Assembly (NCBI RefSeq): GCF_959025735.1
Contig: NZ_CAUFJQ010000041.1
Coordinates: 1-15,034 of the forward strand
DNA: 15,034 nucleotides
Source: an uncultured Streptococcus sp.
Lineage (GTDB): Bacteria > Bacillota > Bacilli > Lactobacillales > Streptococcaceae
Reading direction: 5' to 3'
In this document: one piece after another, positions 6,823 to 14,616 of the stretch
Layout of the letters: each line of letters begins with the position of its first letter
Position numbering within the stretch: the stretch's first letter is position 1
Translations under genes and position numbers: made by a program
The notes under the pieces: model-generated
What the model was told of the DNA's origin: nothing
What the model saw: only the letters and a program-made list of their open reading frames with translations
Databases searched by the model: none

Positions 6823-8064
6823 GTGAAAAAATTCTTTCTTTCTTTTTTAACCTTCATCCTGCTGTTATGCAGTTTACCTTATCATGTCGTTCTAGCAGAC
6901 GATCTAGATCTTCCTGCTCAAAGTGCTATTGCTGTTGAAGCTGATACAGGTAAAATCTTATATGAAAAGGATTCAGAGAAAAAGCGAGATGTGGGGGGAC
7001 TATCTACACTCTTGACCACTTATCTGATTTTCGAAGCCATTCATGAAAAAAAACTTTCTCTAAAAGATCCTATCAAACTGTCTGAGAAAGCTCTAGCCTT
7101 AAATGATATCGAAGGTGCTGGTACTCTTCCTATGGAAGCGAACCAATATACAGTTGAACAGTTATTGACTGCTCTTTTAGTTGGAAATTCTAGCACTGCT
7201 GCCTTGGCCTTAGCTGAGAAAGTGGGTGGCTCTGAGAAAAGCTTCGTTGAAAAAATGAAGCAAAAACTTGCTGAATGGGGCATTCAATCTCCTCATTTAA
7301 TCAATGCTACCGGATTAAATACTCAAACCATCAGTGGAGATCCTGGAGGGAAAGAAGACGAAAATCAATTGAGTGCTTATGATATTGCTGTTATTGCCAA
7401 GCACTTACTCCAGGATTTTCCTGAAGTGACCAAATATACTTCAAAGCCCACTGCTCTTTTTTCAAACACGCAGATTGAAAACCCCAATCTGATGCTAGAA
7501 GGCATGCCGAATTACCGTTCGGGAGTCGACGGCCTTCGGGTCAGCAACTCTACAAAAGGTGGCATCACCTTTGCTGCATCGACGACGCAAAATGGCATCC
7601 ATATGATCACGGTTGTCCTAGGAGTTGAGGCAGTTGACGGTGATCCCTATGCACGCTTTGTGGCTACTTCTTCTCTGATGAACTACGTGGTACGGACCTT
7701 TGTTTCTTCCATTGTCGTTAAAGAAGGAGATCCCTACGGAAAAAGTAAGGCAACTGTCATGGATGGGAAATCCGAGACTGTTTTAGCTGTTGCAAAAAAA
7801 GACTTCTATATCGTTGAAAAACAAGGTAGTCAAGCAGAACCAAAAATTCAATTCAAGAGTGACCAAGAATCATTCCGAGCACCTGTCAAATCAGGCACAA
7901 ATCTTGGAAAATTACACTACACTGATCCAGATAAAATCGGACGTGGCTACTTAGAAGATCAAGAGCCAACGGTCGATATGGTAGCAGGAAGAACCATTGA
8001 GAAAAGCTTTTTCTTAAAGGTTTGGTGGAATGAATTTGTTCGTTATGTCAACGAAAAGCTATAA
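6823..8064 (+). CDS. DacA/PBP3-like protein lacking all active-site motifs (candidate pseudoenzyme)
   Basis: The fold is that of a class C low-molecular-weight penicillin-binding protein (peptidase S11), whose active members trim the terminal D-Ala from peptidoglycan stem peptides. The 413 residues match pneumococcal PBP3 in length. There is a signal peptide with likely cleavage after Ala25, an S11 domain to about 270, a beta-rich C-terminal domain and an amphipathic Trp-rich membrane anchor (394-413). Aligned without gaps to PBP3 from memory, the SxxK site reads G59-L-S-T62, the SxN site reads N122-S-S124 and the KTG site reads R239-V-S241. Catalytic Ser, Lys and the oxyanion-side motif are therefore all replaced, while flanking segments (for example YLIFEA, ALALAEK, GMPNYRSGVDGL) are kept. 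GTG is the start: GAGG lies eight bases upstream and the signal peptide begins right there. It is transcribed divergently from amiA and convergently with sufB. Confidence 0.88.
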   Translation: MKKFFLSFLTFILLLCSLPYHVVLADDLDLPAQSAIAVEADTGKILYEKDSEKKRDVGGLSTLLTTYLIFEAIHEKKLSLKDPIKLSEKALALNDIEGAGTLPMEANQYTVEQLLTALLVGNSSTAALALAEKVGGSEKSFVEKMKQKLAEWGIQSPHLINATGLNTQTISGDPGGKEDENQLSAYDIAVIAKHLLQDFPEVTKYTSKPTALFSNTQIENPNLMLEGMPNYRSGVDGLRVSNSTKGGITFAASTTQNGIHMITVVLGVEAVDGDPYARFVATSSLMNYVVRTFVSSIVVKEGDPYGKSKATVMDGKSETVLAVAKKDFYIVEKQGSQAEPKIQFKSDQESFRAPVKSGTNLGKLHYTDPDKIGRGYLEDQEPTVDMVAGRTIEKSFFLKVWWNEFVRYVNEKL

Positions 8065-8069
8065 GCAAA

Positions 8070-8103
8070 AAAATCACAATGGAGTCAAATCCATTGTGAT
8101 TTT
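8070..8103. terminator. Bidirectional terminator between the DacA-like gene and sufB
   Basis: A perfect 14-bp stem (8070-8083 with 8090-8103) closes a 6-base loop. T-rich runs flank it in both readings: 8100-8108 on the plus strand, and the complement of the A-run 8067-8073 on the minus strand. It can therefore stop both convergent transcripts. It starts 5 bases after the DacA-like stop and ends 19 bases before the sufB stop. Confidence 0.9.
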
Positions 8104-8122
8104 ATTTTGCTATTAAAACGAA

Positions 8123-9535
8123 TTATCCTACAGATCCTTCCATTTCGTAGCTAATGAGTCGGTTTAACTCAACGGCGTATTCCATTGGAAGTTCTTTTGT
8201 AAAGGGCTCTACAAATCCCATGACAATCATTTCTGTCGCTTCTGATTCAGACAAACCACGACTCATCAAATAATACAGTTGTTCTTCTGAGATTTTTGAA
8301 ACCTTGGCTTCGTGCTCCAAAGCAACTTGTGAGTTGTGGATTTCATTAAATGGAATCGTATCTGATGCAGATAAATCATCCATGATAATGGTGTCACACT
8401 CGATGTGAGAAACTGATTTCTTGGAATTTTTGTTAAAGGTAACTTGTCCACGGTAGTCTACCTTTCCGCCACCTTTCGCGATGGATTTAGATACGATAGA
8501 CGAGCTAGTGTGAGGTGCATTGTGGATCATCTTGGCACCTGTATCTTGGTGTTGACCTGCATTCGCAAAGGCAATGGACAACATGGTCCCGCGCGCTCCT
8601 TCTCCATCTAGATAAACAGATGGGTACTTCATGGTTGTCTTCGCACCTAGGTTTCCATCGATCCACTCAACTGTAGCATCTTTTTGGGCTTTGGCCCGCT
8701 TGGTGACCAAGTTGTAGACATTGTCAGACCAGTTTTGGATAGTCGTGTAGCGCATATAAGCACCATCCAAGGCAAAGATCTCAACAATCGCTGCATGGAG
8801 GCTATTGCTTGAATAGGTCGGTGCTGTACAGCCTTCTACATAGTGAACACTTGCTCCCTCATCCACGATAATCAAGGTACGCTCAAACTGACCTGTATTT
8901 TCATTGTTGATACGGAAGTAAGTTTGAAGGGGAACGTCTACTTTTACGCCTTTTGGTACATAAATGAAGGTTCCACCAGACCAGACTGCTGAGTTGAGGG
9001 CAGCCAATTTGTTATCCGTTGGTGGTACTAACTTCGCAAAATACTGTTTGAAAAGGTCTGGATATTCTTTTAGGGCAGAATCCGTATCGGTAAAGATAAT
9101 CCCCAACTTTTCAAACTCTTCTTTCATATTGTGGTAAACCACTTCTGATTCATACTGAGCAGAAGCCCCTGCTAAGTATGCACGTTCTGCTTCAGGAATC
9201 CCGATACGCTCAAAGGTTTCCTTGATTTTCTCTGGAACTTCGTCCCATGAACGGGCAGGTTTATCTGAAGGTTTTTGGTAATAGATCAAATCATCAAAGT
9301 CAATCTCTGATAGATCGGCTCCCCAGGTTTGCATGGGCATCTTTTTGAAGGTTTCAAAAGATTTCAAACGGAATTCGAGCATCCATTCTGGTTCATTTTT
9401 TGCTGCAGACAATTCACGAATAACCGCTTCATTCAATCCCTTCCCGGTAGAGAGAATGGGTTGAACGTCATCGTGAAATCCAAATTTATATTCACCGAGA
9501 TCAATTGGTTTCGGTTCGACTCTTTCTTCAGCCAT
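8123..9535 (-). CDS. sufB: Fe-S cluster assembly scaffold SufB
   Basis: This is the scaffold subunit of the SufBCD complex, on which Fe-S clusters are built in the cytoplasm before transfer to apoproteins. The 470 residues are the usual length. An N-terminal helical region (about 1-130) is followed by the SufB/SufD beta-helix core and the C-terminal helical segment that contacts SufC (LMSRGLSESEA, about 424-434). It contains only two cysteines, Cys236 (EGCTAP) and Cys380 (HIECD). Both correspond to conserved SufB positions, the second being the likely cluster-assembly cysteine. The ATG at 9535 has AAAGGAA upstream. It is the last gene of the suf operon, 32 bases after sufU. No SufA-type carrier gene is present here. 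Confidence 0.96.
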   Translation of the reverse strand: MAEERVEPKPIDLGEYKFGFHDDVQPILSTGKGLNEAVIRELSAAKNEPEWMLEFRLKSFETFKKMPMQTWGADLSEIDFDDLIYYQKPSDKPARSWDEVPEKIKETFERIGIPEAERAYLAGASAQYESEVVYHNMKEEFEKLGIIFTDTDSALKEYPDLFKQYFAKLVPPTDNKLAALNSAVWSGGTFIYVPKGVKVDVPLQTYFRINNENTGQFERTLIIVDEGASVHYVEGCTAPTYSSNSLHAAIVEIFALDGAYMRYTTIQNWSDNVYNLVTKRAKAQKDATVEWIDGNLGAKTTMKYPSVYLDGEGARGTMLSIAFANAGQHQDTGAKMIHNAPHTSSSIVSKSIAKGGGKVDYRGQVTFNKNSKKSVSHIECDTIIMDDLSASDTIPFNEIHNSQVALEHEAKVSKISEEQLYYLMSRGLSESEATEMIVMGFVEPFTKELPMEYAVELNRLISYEMEGSVG

Positions 9536-9567
9536 AATTTCCTTTCTTTCTCTGTTTCTTCTTTTAA

Positions 9568-10002
9568 CTATTTGCTACGTTCAATCGCTTTTTTGAGAGC
9601 ATTCCAGGAGAGGGTTGCACATTTAATCCGTTGTGGGAATTTTGAGACTCCAGATAAGAAGGCTGCGTCTCCCAATTCCTCTTGGCGAGGATCTGACTCC
9701 CCTTGGACCATTTCTGAAAAGACCTGTGCCAATTCTTCGACTTCCTCTTTTGTTTTTCCCATTACAGCATCTGTCATCATGCTAGCTGAAGCTGTTGAGA
9801 TCGTACAGCCTGAATTCACAAAGGCAATATCTTCCACCCTGTCATTCTCATCAAATTTCACACTTAACTGGATCACATCTCCACAAGTTGGATTGTTGAG
9901 TTGGATCTGATCAACATCTTCAATCTGCCCTTGGTGATGGGGGTGTTTTGAATGATCGGCTACGACCGCCATGTACAGCGAATCTAATTTAGAAAGTGCC
10001 AT
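9568..10002 (-). CDS. sufU: Zinc-dependent sulfur transfer protein SufU
   Basis: SufU accepts persulfide sulfur from SufS and passes it to SufBCD. In Firmicutes it replaces SufE. The 144 residues fit the IscU-like fold. The zinc ligands are recognisable: Cys40 and Asp42 (PTCGD), Cys66 (NSGCT) and Cys128 (IKCATL). The insertion between the second and third cysteines distinguishes SufU from true IscU. Its ATG lies inside the end of sufS, a 14-base overlap, with an AAAGGAG box within sufS. That points to coupled translation of enzyme and acceptor. Confidence 0.95.
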   Translation of the reverse strand: MALSKLDSLYMAVVADHSKHPHHQGQIEDVDQIQLNNPTCGDVIQLSVKFDENDRVEDIAFVNSGCTISTASASMMTDAVMGKTKEEVEELAQVFSEMVQGESDPRQEELGDAAFLSGVSKFPQRIKCATLSWNALKKAIERSK

Positions 10003-11215
10003 TGAAAAACTCCTTTGCTTTGATCAATGCCTCAATTAATTTATCACAGTCCGCTTTGGTGTTGTAGATATAAAAACTTGCTCTCGTTGTCGCTGGAACT
10101 TGTAGGTATTGAAGGAGCGGTTGTGCACAGTGGTGACCTGCACGAACAGCAATCCCTTCATAATCTAATGCTGTTGCTAAGTCATGCGGATGGAGATCTC
10201 CTAGATTGAAGGAAATGACGCCAGAACGTTGGGCTAAGTCTTGGGAACCATAGATGGTCAAGCCTTCGATCGCCTGTAATTTTGGAAACACATAGGCAAT
10301 CAATTCTTGCTCATGGGCTTCTACCTGGTCCATTCCCAGCTCTTCTAAGTAATCGATTGCTGCACCAAGACCGATTGCTCCCGCCATATTAGGTGTTCCA
10401 GCTTCAAATTTCCAAGGCAATTCCTTCCAAGAGGCAGATTGTTCGTAAACAAAGTCAATCATCTCGCCCCCATACTCGATTGGAGACATTTGCTCTAAGA
10501 TTGCTTCCTTCCCATAGAGGACACCAATCCCTGTTGGTGCAGCCATCTTATGGCCAGAAAAAGCAAAGAAATCCGCATCTAAGTCTTGTACATCAATGGC
10601 CATATGAGGGGTTGATTGAGCCCCATCTACGACCATGATCGCTCCAACTTCATGGGCTAATCGAGCAATTTCCTTGATCGGATTGACCACCCCTAAGACA
10701 TTCGAAGCATGGGTGATGGAGACAAATTTTGTCTTCTCACTAAGCTTGCTCTTTAAGTCCTGCATATCCAGTAAGCCATCTTTTAGATAGACATAGACCA
10801 GTTTTGCTCCTGTCTTCTTGCAGGCTTGCTGCCAAGGAATGATGTTGGAATGATGTTCCATGATGGAAATCAAGACTTCGTCCCCTTCATTTAGGACTTC
10901 TTCTGCATAGCGAGCTACCCAGTTGAGTCCAGTCGTTGTCCCTCTTGTAAAGAGCACCTCCTTGGTTGATGAAGCGTTGATAAATTTTCTGACTTTCTCA
11001 CGCGCCGCCTCATAGGCTGCTGTCGCTCGTTCAGCCAAGGTATGAACTCCACGATGAACATTGGCGTTATCTTGCAAATAATAGTGATTAACTGCTTCAA
11101 GAACAGGTTTAGGTTTTTGCGTCGTTGCTGCATTATCTAGATAAACCAAAGGCTCATCGTGAACTAGTTGATCGAGAATGGGAAAATCTTGAGCAATCGT
11201 ATTTTTATCTAGCAT
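9989..11215 (-). CDS. sufS: Cysteine desulfurase SufS
   Basis: This PLP enzyme removes sulfur from L-cysteine, yielding alanine and an enzyme-bound persulfide for SufU. The 408 residues match group II desulfurases. Visible signatures are the N-terminal LDNAATTQKP (26-35), His121-His122, Asp197 in the cofactor site, the PLP lysine Lys223 in SGHKMAAPTGIG, and the catalytic Cys363 in RAGHHCAQP. The enzyme therefore looks active. The sequence resembles SufS more than IscS, and the neighbouring sufU, sufB, sufC and sufD support this. The ATG at 11215 uses a TAAGGAG box that overlaps the sufD stop codon, nine bases after sufD. Confidence 0.96.
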   Translation of the reverse strand: MLDKNTIAQDFPILDQLVHDEPLVYLDNAATTQKPKPVLEAVNHYYLQDNANVHRGVHTLAERATAAYEAAREKVRKFINASSTKEVLFTRGTTTGLNWVARYAEEVLNEGDEVLISIMEHHSNIIPWQQACKKTGAKLVYVYLKDGLLDMQDLKSKLSEKTKFVSITHASNVLGVVNPIKEIARLAHEVGAIMVVDGAQSTPHMAIDVQDLDADFFAFSGHKMAAPTGIGVLYGKEAILEQMSPIEYGGEMIDFVYEQSASWKELPWKFEAGTPNMAGAIGLGAAIDYLEELGMDQVEAHEQELIAYVFPKLQAIEGLTIYGSQDLAQRSGVISFNLGDLHPHDLATALDYEGIAVRAGHHCAQPLLQYLQVPATTRASFYIYNTKADCDKLIEALIKAKEFFNGTF

Positions 11216-11224
11216 TGTTTCTCC

Positions 11225-12487
11225 TTAGCGTTGAGATAACTTTTCTTCGATGGTGGCAATCATTTCATCACGTACTTCTTTAACTGGAATTTCAACAATA
11301 ACAGATCCCAAGAAACCACGCACCACTAAGCGTTCTGCTGTGTGTTGATCCAGACCACGACTCATGAGGTAATACATATCTTCTGGGTCCACTTGACCGA
11401 TCGATGCAGCATGGCCTGCTGTGACGTCATTTTCATCAATCAAGAGGATTGGGTTGGCATCTGAACGTGCTTGATCCGATAACATCAAGACACGGCTTTC
11501 TTGCTGGGCATCTGCTCCTTTAGCCCCCTTGATAATATGACCAATTCCGTTGAAGGTCAAGGTTCCTTTTTCAAGAATAACCCCGTGTTGCAAGATATTT
11601 CCGATCGAGTTGCAACCAAAGTTGGTCACGCGGGTGTCAATTCCTTGTACCTGACGACCGCTTGATAAGGCAACGACTTTCAAATCTGCATGACTTCCGT
11701 TTCCAACCAAGTCACTGTCAAAATCTGCAACCACGTTACCTTCGTTCATAACACCGATAGCCCAATCAATGCTGGCATCCTGACCTAGTTTTCCACGTCG
11801 ACTGATGTAGGCTGTGACATTTTCACCCAGGCGGTCAATCGCCGCAAATTTCACTTGGGCACCTGAGCGGGCGATCACCTCAACCGTCACATTCCCAGTT
11901 GCTGTTGCTGAGCCATTACCTTTTGATTCTAGGCGTTCCAAATAGCTGAACTTACTGTTTTTGCCTGCGATAATCAAAATGTGCTTATTAAAAGGTACAT
12001 CACTGTCGCTATCCTGGTAGAAAATGCCTTCGATTGGTTCTGCAATTTCGATATTGTCTGGAACATAAAGGACAGCCCCACTATTAAAATAAGCTGTGTG
12101 GTATGCTGCTAGTTTGTCATCATCGTATTTAACCGAAGACATGAAGTAATCTTCTACCACCTGCGGAATTTCTTCTAGGGCAGTATGGAAATCTGTGAAA
12201 AGGACTCCTTGGTCTGCCAAGGCTTGTGGCACCTGTTCAAATACAGTTTGAGTTCCAACTTGGACCAATTTTAAGTTTGAATCGAGGGCTGTAAAATCAG
12301 GAACATTGGCAGAAGCCTCACTTTCTGTGATCGTCCCATCCCCAAGATTCCAGCGGTGGAATTTGACGCGTTCAATGGCTGGCAATTCCAACTGATCGAT
12401 CTTGTCAAAAGCTTTTTTTCGTAAATCTTGCAGCCAGCTTGGCTCAGCATGCAGTTCCGAAAAGAGGGTAATATTTTCAATACTCAT
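11225..12487 (-). CDS. sufD: Fe-S cluster assembly protein SufD
   Basis: SufD is paralogous to SufB and pairs with it in the SufBCD scaffold, where it is thought to help iron entry. The 420 residues show the SufB/SufD beta-helix core (about 140-370) and the C-terminal SufC-contact segment with LMSRGLDQHTAERL (about 377-390), which closely parallels SufB. A conserved HAASIGQVDPEDMYYL stretch precedes it. The ATG at 12487 has an AGGAG box. It is separated from sufC by 66 bases that contain an inverted repeat, whereas sufS follows only nine bases later. Confidence 0.95.
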   Translation of the reverse strand: MSIENITLFSELHAEPSWLQDLRKKAFDKIDQLELPAIERVKFHRWNLGDGTITESEASANVPDFTALDSNLKLVQVGTQTVFEQVPQALADQGVLFTDFHTALEEIPQVVEDYFMSSVKYDDDKLAAYHTAYFNSGAVLYVPDNIEIAEPIEGIFYQDSDSDVPFNKHILIIAGKNSKFSYLERLESKGNGSATATGNVTVEVIARSGAQVKFAAIDRLGENVTAYISRRGKLGQDASIDWAIGVMNEGNVVADFDSDLVGNGSHADLKVVALSSGRQVQGIDTRVTNFGCNSIGNILQHGVILEKGTLTFNGIGHIIKGAKGADAQQESRVLMLSDQARSDANPILLIDENDVTAGHAASIGQVDPEDMYYLMSRGLDQHTAERLVVRGFLGSVIVEIPVKEVRDEMIATIEEKLSQR

Positions 12488-12524
12488 TTTTTTCTCCTAA
12501 TAAAGATACTATCTGTTTGATTTT

Positions 12525-12549
12525 ATGACAACATTAGATCACTTGTCAT
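12525..12549 (-). other. Inverted repeat after sufC
   Basis: A perfect 7-bp inverted repeat (12525-12531 with 12543-12549, 11-base loop) starts four bases after the sufC stop. No T-run follows on the minus strand, so it is not a standard terminator. It may protect the 3' end of a processed sufC message. The repeat is seen; the role is a guess. Confidence 0.45.
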
Positions 12550-12553
12550 CAGG

Positions 12554-13324
12554 TTATAGTTCTTCTTTATAGTCGTAACCGAGTTCTTCTGCGAGTTGGG
12601 CATAGCCTTCACGTTCCAAGCGGGCAGCCAATTCTGGTCCACCTGAAAGCACAACACGACCTTCCATCATCACATGAACGACGTCAGGAGTAATATAGTT
12701 CAACAAACGTTGGTAGTGGGTGATGATCATCGCTCCAAAACCTTCACCCCGCATTGCATTAACCCCTTTAGATACGACCTTAAGAGCATCGATATCCAAA
12801 CCAGAGTCAATTTCATCCAAAAGGGCAAATGTTGGCTCCAACATCAACAATTGAAGGATTTCATTGCGTTTTTTCTCACCACCTGAGAAGCCTTCGTTCA
12901 AATAGCGTTCTGCCATTTCTTCTTTCATGTTGAGCAGTTCCATCTTTTCATCCAATTTTTTGATGAAATCACGAATAGAGATCTTCTCGTCCTCTTCTTT
13001 ACCAGCATTCATGGCTGCACGTAAAAATTCTGCATTGGTAATCCCTGGGATTTCTGAAGGGTATTGCATAGCAAGGAACAAGCCCATCCGTGCACGTTCG
13101 TCTACTTCCAATTCCAAGATGTTGACACCATCAAAGAGAATCTCCCCTTTGGTTACTTCATAATTTGGGTTTCCCATAATGGCAGCTGACAGAGTAGATT
13201 TCCCTGTTCCGTTTGGTCCCATGATGGCTGCGATCTCACCAGTTTTTAGGGTCAGGTTTACACCTTTTAAAATTTCTTTGCCTTCAATTTCAACGTGAAG
13301 GTCTTTAATTTCTAATGTCGACAT
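12554..13324 (-). CDS. sufC: Fe-S cluster assembly ATPase SufC
   Basis: SufC is the ABC-type ATPase of the SufBCD scaffold. It is cytoplasmic and not a transporter; its ATP-driven dimerisation opens the SufB-SufD surface for cluster assembly. The 256 residues are of standard length. Walker A GPNGTGKS is at 36-43, Q-loop Gln88, signature SGGEKKR at 147-153 (the EKKR form is typical of SufC), Walker B ending in Asp170-Glu171, and switch His203. The ATG at 13324 has an AAAGGGA-type ribosome site. It is the first gene of the operon, with a leader of about 75 bases downstream of an extended -10 promoter. Confidence 0.96.
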   Translation of the reverse strand: MSTLEIKDLHVEIEGKEILKGVNLTLKTGEIAAIMGPNGTGKSTLSAAIMGNPNYEVTKGEILFDGVNILELEVDERARMGLFLAMQYPSEIPGITNAEFLRAAMNAGKEEDEKISIRDFIKKLDEKMELLNMKEEMAERYLNEGFSGGEKKRNEILQLLMLEPTFALLDEIDSGLDIDALKVVSKGVNAMRGEGFGAMIITHYQRLLNYITPDVVHVMMEGRVVLSGGPELAARLEREGYAQLAEELGYDYKEEL

Positions 13325-13341
13325 TGCATTCCCTTTCTTTT

Positions 13342-13393
13342 TACTTTGAAGTCTAGAAGGTTCTCAAAGCATCGATTCCTTCATCACAAAGTA
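13342..13393 (-). other. Nested inverted repeats in the sufC leader
   Basis: An outer perfect 7-bp repeat (TACTTTG at 13342-13348 with CAAAGTA at 13387-13393) encloses an inner 5-bp repeat (13356-13360 with 13378-13382). Small internal loops of 7 and 4 bases separate them, and the apical loop has 17 bases. The whole lies between the predicted suf transcription start (near 13401) and the sufC ribosome site. No known riboswitch class is recognised. The symmetry is seen; folding and function are inferred. Confidence 0.4.
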
Positions 13394-13408
13394 TTTTTTT
13401 ACCTTTCA

Positions 13409-13417
13409 AGTATATCA
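13409..13417 (-). promoter_or_regulatory. Extended -10 promoter of the suf operon
   Basis: On the minus strand TGATATACT (13417-13409) is an extended -10 with hexamer TATACT. At 17-base spacing the -35 position reads AAGCCA, only a 3/6 match. The extended -10 probably carries recognition, unless an activator helps. The spacer coincides with the rgpG terminator T-run and stem. Confidence 0.6.
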
Positions 13418-13439
13418 AAAAAAAGCCTAAATGGCTTTT
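13417..13439 (-). terminator. Terminator downstream of rgpG
   Basis: A 7-bp stem (13421-13427 with 13433-13439) and 5-base loop are followed on the minus strand by eight T (complement of 13424-13417). It begins about 20 bases after the rgpG stop. The stem has only three G-C pairs, so some read-through into suf is possible. Confidence 0.75.
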
Positions 13440-13458
13440 CTTTTGATTAGAACTATTC

Positions 13459-14616
13459 TTATTTAGTTTTTTCTTTTCGTTTTTGACGAACTTCCTCACG
13501 GTAGGAGGAATTCCCTATATAGCGCAGAACATTTAACAAAGGACTATGATGTGGCCCCAGAACCCCGATCAATTCTGCTAACAACTCTACTCCAAACAAG
13601 AGCCCGATCACAAGTAGGACGCCCCCAATGCGACTCGAGATGTTGAGCAAGAGAGAAATCAAGGAGAAAATCATCGAAATTCCATAGATCACCAATACAG
13701 TTCCCCGATGTGTCAAGCCCAGAGACAGAAGTCGGTGGTGCAAGTGATTGCGATCCGGTTTATAGAATTTTTGACCAGACAGGGTCCGACGGATAATGGC
13801 TAAAAAGGTATCTGTAATCGGTACACCAAGGATAATCATTGGGGTGACTACTGCAACAGCTGTCGCATTTTTCAAACCTTGCAAGGACAAAACAGAAATC
13901 ATGAATCCGATAAACAAGGCACCGGTGTCTCCCAAATAGAGAATGGCCGGATGGTAGTTAAAGGGAAAGAAACCAGCGATGGACGCAACCAATACAAAGA
14001 TCGTCATGGTCAGAAAGAGATTGGGTACTGGTAGAAAGAAATAGGACACAATCCCCATTGTCACCAAGGAAATAATAGAGACCCCACTCACCAATCCATC
14101 TAATCCATCAATCAAATTGACCGCATTGGTAATAGAAACAATCCAAATCACCGTCAAAAGGTACGATAGCCATGGTTCAAAATGAAGTAAGGGACCACCG
14201 AATGGAATCTTAAAATCATTCAGCCGAAAATCTGTCAAAAACCAGACCAGACTCGCCGCCAGCAGGATGCCAATCATCTTTTTCTTGGCAGACAACTCTT
14301 TTACATCATCGATCAAGCCTGTGAGAGCGATAATCCATCCTGCTCCCACGACCGGCAAAGTATAGGATAGGTAACTTTTGATTGGTGAGGTGGTGGATGT
14401 CAGCATAGGAATAAACACAAGAGTCGCAATTGAAAAAGCAATCACAATAGACAGTCCACCCGCGCTTGGCATGGGCTTGGTATTGATCCGACGCGCATTC
14501 GGATAATCTACAGCATCAATCTTAAAGGAGAATAAGCGAACCAAGGGCGTCAATACCAAGGCAATCATAAAAGTTCCAATCAGCACCAGAACAAATTGCA
14601 AGGAAAAGGACATCAT
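13459..14616 (-). CDS. rgpG: Undecaprenyl-phosphate GlcNAc-1-phosphate transferase, RgpG/TagO type
   Basis: This is a polytopic membrane enzyme of the MraY/WecA/TagO family. It transfers a sugar 1-phosphate, usually GlcNAc-1-P, to undecaprenyl phosphate, starting a cell-wall polysaccharide such as the rhamnose-glucose polymer. The 385 residues contain about ten hydrophobic segments and the family motifs: Asp103-Asp104 in LIDDVKE, NAVNLIDGLDG (164-174), YLGDTGA (227-233) and the HLHHR loop (291-295). WecA, TagO and RgpG cannot be separated by sequence alone; rgpG is used because in streptococci this gene lies next to mecA. The ATG at 14616 overlaps the mecA stop (ATGA) and has only a weak, distant ribosome site, so translation probably depends on mecA. 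A second in-frame ATG follows immediately. Confidence 0.9.
   Translation of the reverse strand: MMSFSLQFVLVLIGTFMIALVLTPLVRLFSFKIDAVDYPNARRINTKPMPSAGGLSIVIAFSIATLVFIPMLTSTTSPIKSYLSYTLPVVGAGWIIALTGLIDDVKELSAKKKMIGILLAASLVWFLTDFRLNDFKIPFGGPLLHFEPWLSYLLTVIWIVSITNAVNLIDGLDGLVSGVSIISLVTMGIVSYFFLPVPNLFLTMTIFVLVASIAGFFPFNYHPAILYLGDTGALFIGFMISVLSLQGLKNATAVAVVTPMIILGVPITDTFLAIIRRTLSGQKFYKPDRNHLHHRLLSLGLTHRGTVLVIYGISMIFSLISLLLNISSRIGGVLLVIGLLFGVELLAELIGVLGPHHSPLLNVLRYIGNSSYREEVRQKRKEKTK

Noticed and set aside
6973..6984. An S-E-K-K string (residues 51-54) in the DacA-like protein that formally fits SxxK
   Set aside because: It lies eight residues before the position of the catalytic serine in an ungapped alignment with PBP3, in a charged loop rather than at the start of the hydrophobic helix. 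It is most likely chance.
7888..7896. K-S-G (residues 356-358) in the DacA-like protein as a possible KTG triad
   Set aside because: It falls in the C-terminal beta domain, where PBP3 has a non-catalytic segment (APLEAGT), about 117 residues after the true KTG position.
9329..9910. Plus-strand open frame of about 193 codons
   Set aside because: It runs antisense across the start of sufB and most of sufU, both strongly conserved genes. It shows no recognisable protein features or good ribosome site.
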